Below, one piece after another: positions 61,836 through 64,000 of a stretch of 64,000 nucleotides of DNA; positions within the stretch are counted from its first letter, which is position 1; every line of letters begins with the position of its first letter. Made by a program: the position numbers and the translations under genes. This stretch comes from VXRJ01 sp965246995 (lineage in GTDB: Bacteria; Acidobacteriota; Vicinamibacteria; Vicinamibacterales; UBA8438). Location: positions 3,100,001-3,164,000 of the forward strand of contig OZ252008.1 in NCBI GenBank assembly GCA_965246995.1, written 5' to 3'. Under the pieces are notes generated by a model. The model had not been told where the DNA came from and did no database searches. It saw only the letters and a list, made by a program, of their open reading frames with translations.

Positions 61836-63584
61836 CTACCAGCCGAGCGTGGCCTGCAGGCTCATCTCATTGGACGCGTCGCCATGCAGGGCGCTTTTCC
61901 GCCGCCGCGCCTGCACGCCCAGCACGAAGTCCAGATCCTCCCCGCCCAGCACGCCGAGGCTGTAGCCCAGCCGGTAGTCCCGCCCCATCTCGGACGCCCC
62001 GAGCTCGGCCAGCGGACCGCCGCTCCACAGCGCCTCGGCCCCGCCCGCGGCCCGGCCGCCCCACGACGGCGCCACCCGCGCCGAGAACCCGAGTGGCGTC
62101 GACGGCGTCGGGTTGTAGCTGAACGACACCGAGACCCCCCGGTCACGGAACCCGTCGGCTTCATGCACCAGCAGCATCCGCACCCGCACGTCGGCCGACA
62201 GGCCGGTCGACGGATCGGACACGACCAGCCCACCCCCGATATCCACGCCGGACCCCGTCTCGGCGTCCCCGCCGTCGTGGCGCAGCCCGACCTCCACGCT
62301 CGGCCTCAGCAACAGCCCGCGCGCGAACGTGACGCCGCGCGAGCCCTCCAGCCCGGTTCGCACGCGCGTCACCGCCGCGTCGGTCGCCGCCAGCCGCCCC
62401 GCCGGTCCGTCCACGCCCTCGATCGCCGTGCCGACCCATAGCGCATCCGCCTTGAACGCCAGCGCGAAGCCATCCGCGCCTCCGGACGCGAGAAGCTCGC
62501 CCCGCGTGCCGGCCGCCGCCATCGCCATCGACAGATCGCTTTTCAGCGCCGGTCCGCCGGCCGGCGTCAGCCGCAGCGCGCCCGCCCCGTACCCGGTCAC
62601 GCCCCACACCGAGATGCGGTCGGTCGCCTGGTACCCCAGCCAGGGGTAGAGCCCCGTCACCGCCGACGTCACACGGCCGTCGGTGACGCCGGCGTAGGTG
62701 CCCAGGCTCCGGCTGTTCGACAACGACAGCCCTGCCACCAGCGGCCCGGTCGCATAGTCGGCTCCGACCATCGTCGTGCGCACTTGGCCGTCGAGCGACA
62801 GCGGGCCCTCGCGCCCGGCGAACTGCGACTGCGCGCCGCGGCTCCACAGCGACAGGACGCCGCCCTGCCGCGTCTCGCGGGTCAGCGCGAAGGACGAGCC
62901 GGTCAGCAGGTCCCCACCCCCGAGTCCCCGCTCGAGGAGCCCACGACCGTCCAACCCGCCGTCAGGGCCAGCCCCCGCGCCGCTCGGTCCAGCCGCCGCG
63001 GCGATCCGCGCGCCGAGCGCCGGCGAGCCGGCCATCGTATCGTGGACCGTGGCGCCGGCCGTCTGCGCGCCGGCCGAGGCGCCGAGCTGGCTGAGGACAT
63101 CGCGCGCCAGGTCGCGCGCCATGCCGGGCCGGAGCTCCCGACCGGCGACCTGACCCCGGAAGCCCGGCTCGCGCGGCGCCGTCAGCCGTTCCTCCACGTG
63201 CTGGACCACATGCAGCGCCGCCGTCCGCCCGAACCGCGCCATCAGCGCCCGCGGCAGCGGATCCCGGTTCGTGATCGTGCCGGTCGCTTCGCCGTCCGTC
63301 ACACGGCCGCCCGAGGCGTTCGACAGCCGCAGCGTCACGGTCTCTCCGGCATCGTCGTGCGTGTCGTCGAGCACCGCCACCGCGACCGTCTTGACAGTCT
63401 CGCCCGGCGCGAAGGTCAGCGTACCGCTGGCCGCGGTGTAGTCCGCGCCCGCCGTCGCCGTGCCGTCCGCCGTCGCGTAGTCCACCGTCACCGCCACGGA
63501 CACCGCCCGGTTCAGCGTCACCGTGAAGTCGATCGTCGCGTCCGTCCCTTCCTCGGCACGCGCATCCTCCACCGACAGCGCCAC
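61836..63584 (-). CDS. Calx-beta + autotransporter-like barrel protein, 5' truncated
   Basis: The 582-residue frame begins inside a Calx-beta domain (VDYATADGTATAGADYTAASG, FAPGETVKTVAVAVLDD, GETVTLRLSNASGG) and continues through a Gly/Ala linker into a C-terminal beta-barrel of about 300 residues (alternating strands such as ISVWGVTGYGAGALRL) ending in SLQATLGW with the final aromatic of outer-membrane proteins. No signal peptide is present: such proteins normally have a long N-terminal part with many Calx-beta repeats. An in-frame TGA lies only 15 codons upstream, and the sequence there belongs to a transposase on the other strand, so the 5' end is lost. Probably not exported. Confidence 0.75.
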   Translation of the reverse strand: MALSVEDARAEEGTDATIDFTVTLNRAVSVAVTVDYATADGTATAGADYTAASGTLTFAPGETVKTVAVAVLDDTHDDAGETVTLRLSNASGGRVTDGEATGTITNRDPLPRALMARFGRTAALHVVQHVEERLTAPREPGFRGQVAGRELRPGMARDLARDVLSQLGASAGAQTAGATVHDTMAGSPALGARIAAAAGPSGAGAGPDGGLDGRGLLERGLGGGDLLTGSSFALTRETRQGGVLSLWSRGAQSQFAGREGPLSLDGQVRTTMVGADYATGPLVAGLSLSNSRSLGTYAGVTDGRVTSAVTGLYPWLGYQATDRISVWGVTGYGAGALRLTPAGGPALKSDLSMAMAAAGTRGELLASGGADGFALAFKADALWVGTAIEGVDGPAGRLAATDAAVTRVRTGLEGSRGVTFARGLLLRPSVEVGLRHDGGDAETGSGVDIGGGLVVSDPSTGLSADVRVRMLLVHEADGFRDRGVSVSFSYNPTPSTPLGFSARVAPSWGGRAAGGAEALWSGGPLAELGASEMGRDYRLGYSLGVLGGEDLDFVLGVQARRRKSALHGDASNEMSLQATLGW

Positions 63585-63600
63585 CGGGCCCCGGACCGTC

Positions 63601-63717
63601 GGCGGTCTGCGGAAGCTACGTCACCGAGGCGGCGCGCTGGTCGACTGGAACGTCACCGTTGCCGCGGCCGCGTACAACCTGGTGCGATTGCGAACCCTGG
63701 TGGTGACATGCGCCTGA
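63601..63717 (+). pseudogene. C-terminal fragment of an IS5-like transposase
   Basis: The frame gives LRKLRHRGGALVDWNVTVAA and AAYNLVRLRTL before TGA, the ending (HRG...W...AAYNLVR) shared by many IS5-like DDE transposases. Its upstream half is missing: the sequence changes to the Calx-beta gene at about 63600. Confidence 0.65.
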
Positions 63718-64000
63718 TGGCCTGGGCTGGCAGCGGCGAACACCGTGTGGGCGCCCATTGGCGTAGGGCGCCACACAGCGGATCCCCGTAGGGCTCGCTG
63801 CCGTGAGGTTGATATCGTCCATTACCCCGAGTTCTTCAGCACCCTGCTAGCTAGCCGGCCCCCGGCAGGGGCAGGGGTTATGCCGGTGAAATGCACGATG
63901 GCCGGTAACGTTCAGACTTTGACGATGGCGACGGGCACGACATCGAGATCGAGGATTACCACCGTAGATAGGCCAAGGGGCATGTCGTTGGGCGAGCGAG
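63718..64000. other. IS-end and unknown sequence up to the window edge
   Basis: Probably includes the outer end of the truncated IS. A minus-strand frame entering at 64000 and stopping at 63912 gives a plausible hydrophobic C-terminus (LGLSTVVILDLDVVPVAIVK), perhaps the tail of a gene outside the window. Nothing else can be supported. Confidence 0.35.

Overview
The window is GC-rich, densely coded DNA from a diderm (outer-membrane, LPS-making) bacterium. The mix of genes suggests Acidobacteriota, perhaps the Vicinamibacteria side: a fused FabZ-LpxA lipid A enzyme, SelB, a YpdA-type (bacillithiol disulfide reductase-like) flavoprotein, several secreted PQQ dehydrogenases, a MoxR/VWA pair and many IS remnants. 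That assignment is inference; there is no rRNA or other taxonomic marker here.

Layout. 1-9.8 kb (minus): fabZ-lpxA fusion (cut by the window edge), selB, rnr, a glycerate 2-kinase, a small unknown gene with a textbook promoter, gatB and pckA. 9.9-12.3 kb: lipA and lpdA face each other (lipoate synthesis and use). 12.4-17.4 kb: a truncated PQQ dehydrogenase, a secreted jelly-roll-like protein, a SAM methyltransferase with a C-terminal Ig-like domain and a Tat-exported GH99 enzyme, a small accessory carbohydrate locus. 17.66-19.06 kb: a complete IS with a DDE integrase-type transposase. 19.1-27.0 kb (plus): moxR, VWA, Lon-substrate-domain protein, a membrane-anchored unknown, 3-hydroxyacyl-CoA dehydrogenase, folE, an exported unknown, and ypdA, with several stop/start overlaps.

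27.0-40.4 kb is the accessory zone: a 36-codon gene stub, a PD-(D/E)XK nuclease-like protein, a four-gene ABC-2 transporter operon with a candidate operator, a complete IS1182-type element whose right end supplies the stop codon of a 907-residue coiled-coil protein, an amber-interrupted exported protein, a 30-residue signal-peptide-like gene, a transposase fragment, a frameshifted phage-type integrase fragment and a full PQQ dehydrogenase. 40.5-46.0 kb (minus): HD hydrolase, dicarboxylate symporter, tsaD, mtnA and a CNT nucleoside transporter. 46.1-47.1 kb: DinB-like protein and an exported unknown. 47.1-55.0 kb (minus): a shape operon, GGDEF-mreB-mreC-mreD-mrdA-rodA, followed by RNase G. 55.1-61 kb: ppiD, sppA, tRNA-Leu(CAG), a third PQQ dehydrogenase. 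61-64 kb: gene debris and a Calx-beta/autotransporter-like protein whose 5' end is cut by a transposase fragment.

Two patterns run across the window. First, many operon-leading genes have a -10 box (often TGC-TAnnAT) ending 6-8 bases before the start codon and no Shine-Dalgarno, so their mRNAs should be leaderless, while genes inside operons keep AGGAG-type sites. Second, a short sequence (GGGGTTTCACCACGG) recurs near such promoters and as an inverted pair. No CRISPR array and no intact phage-defence system was found; the strongest oddities are the FabZ-LpxA fusion, the diguanylate cyclase heading the mre operon, the IS-supplied stop codon, and the amber gene/tiny peptide pair.
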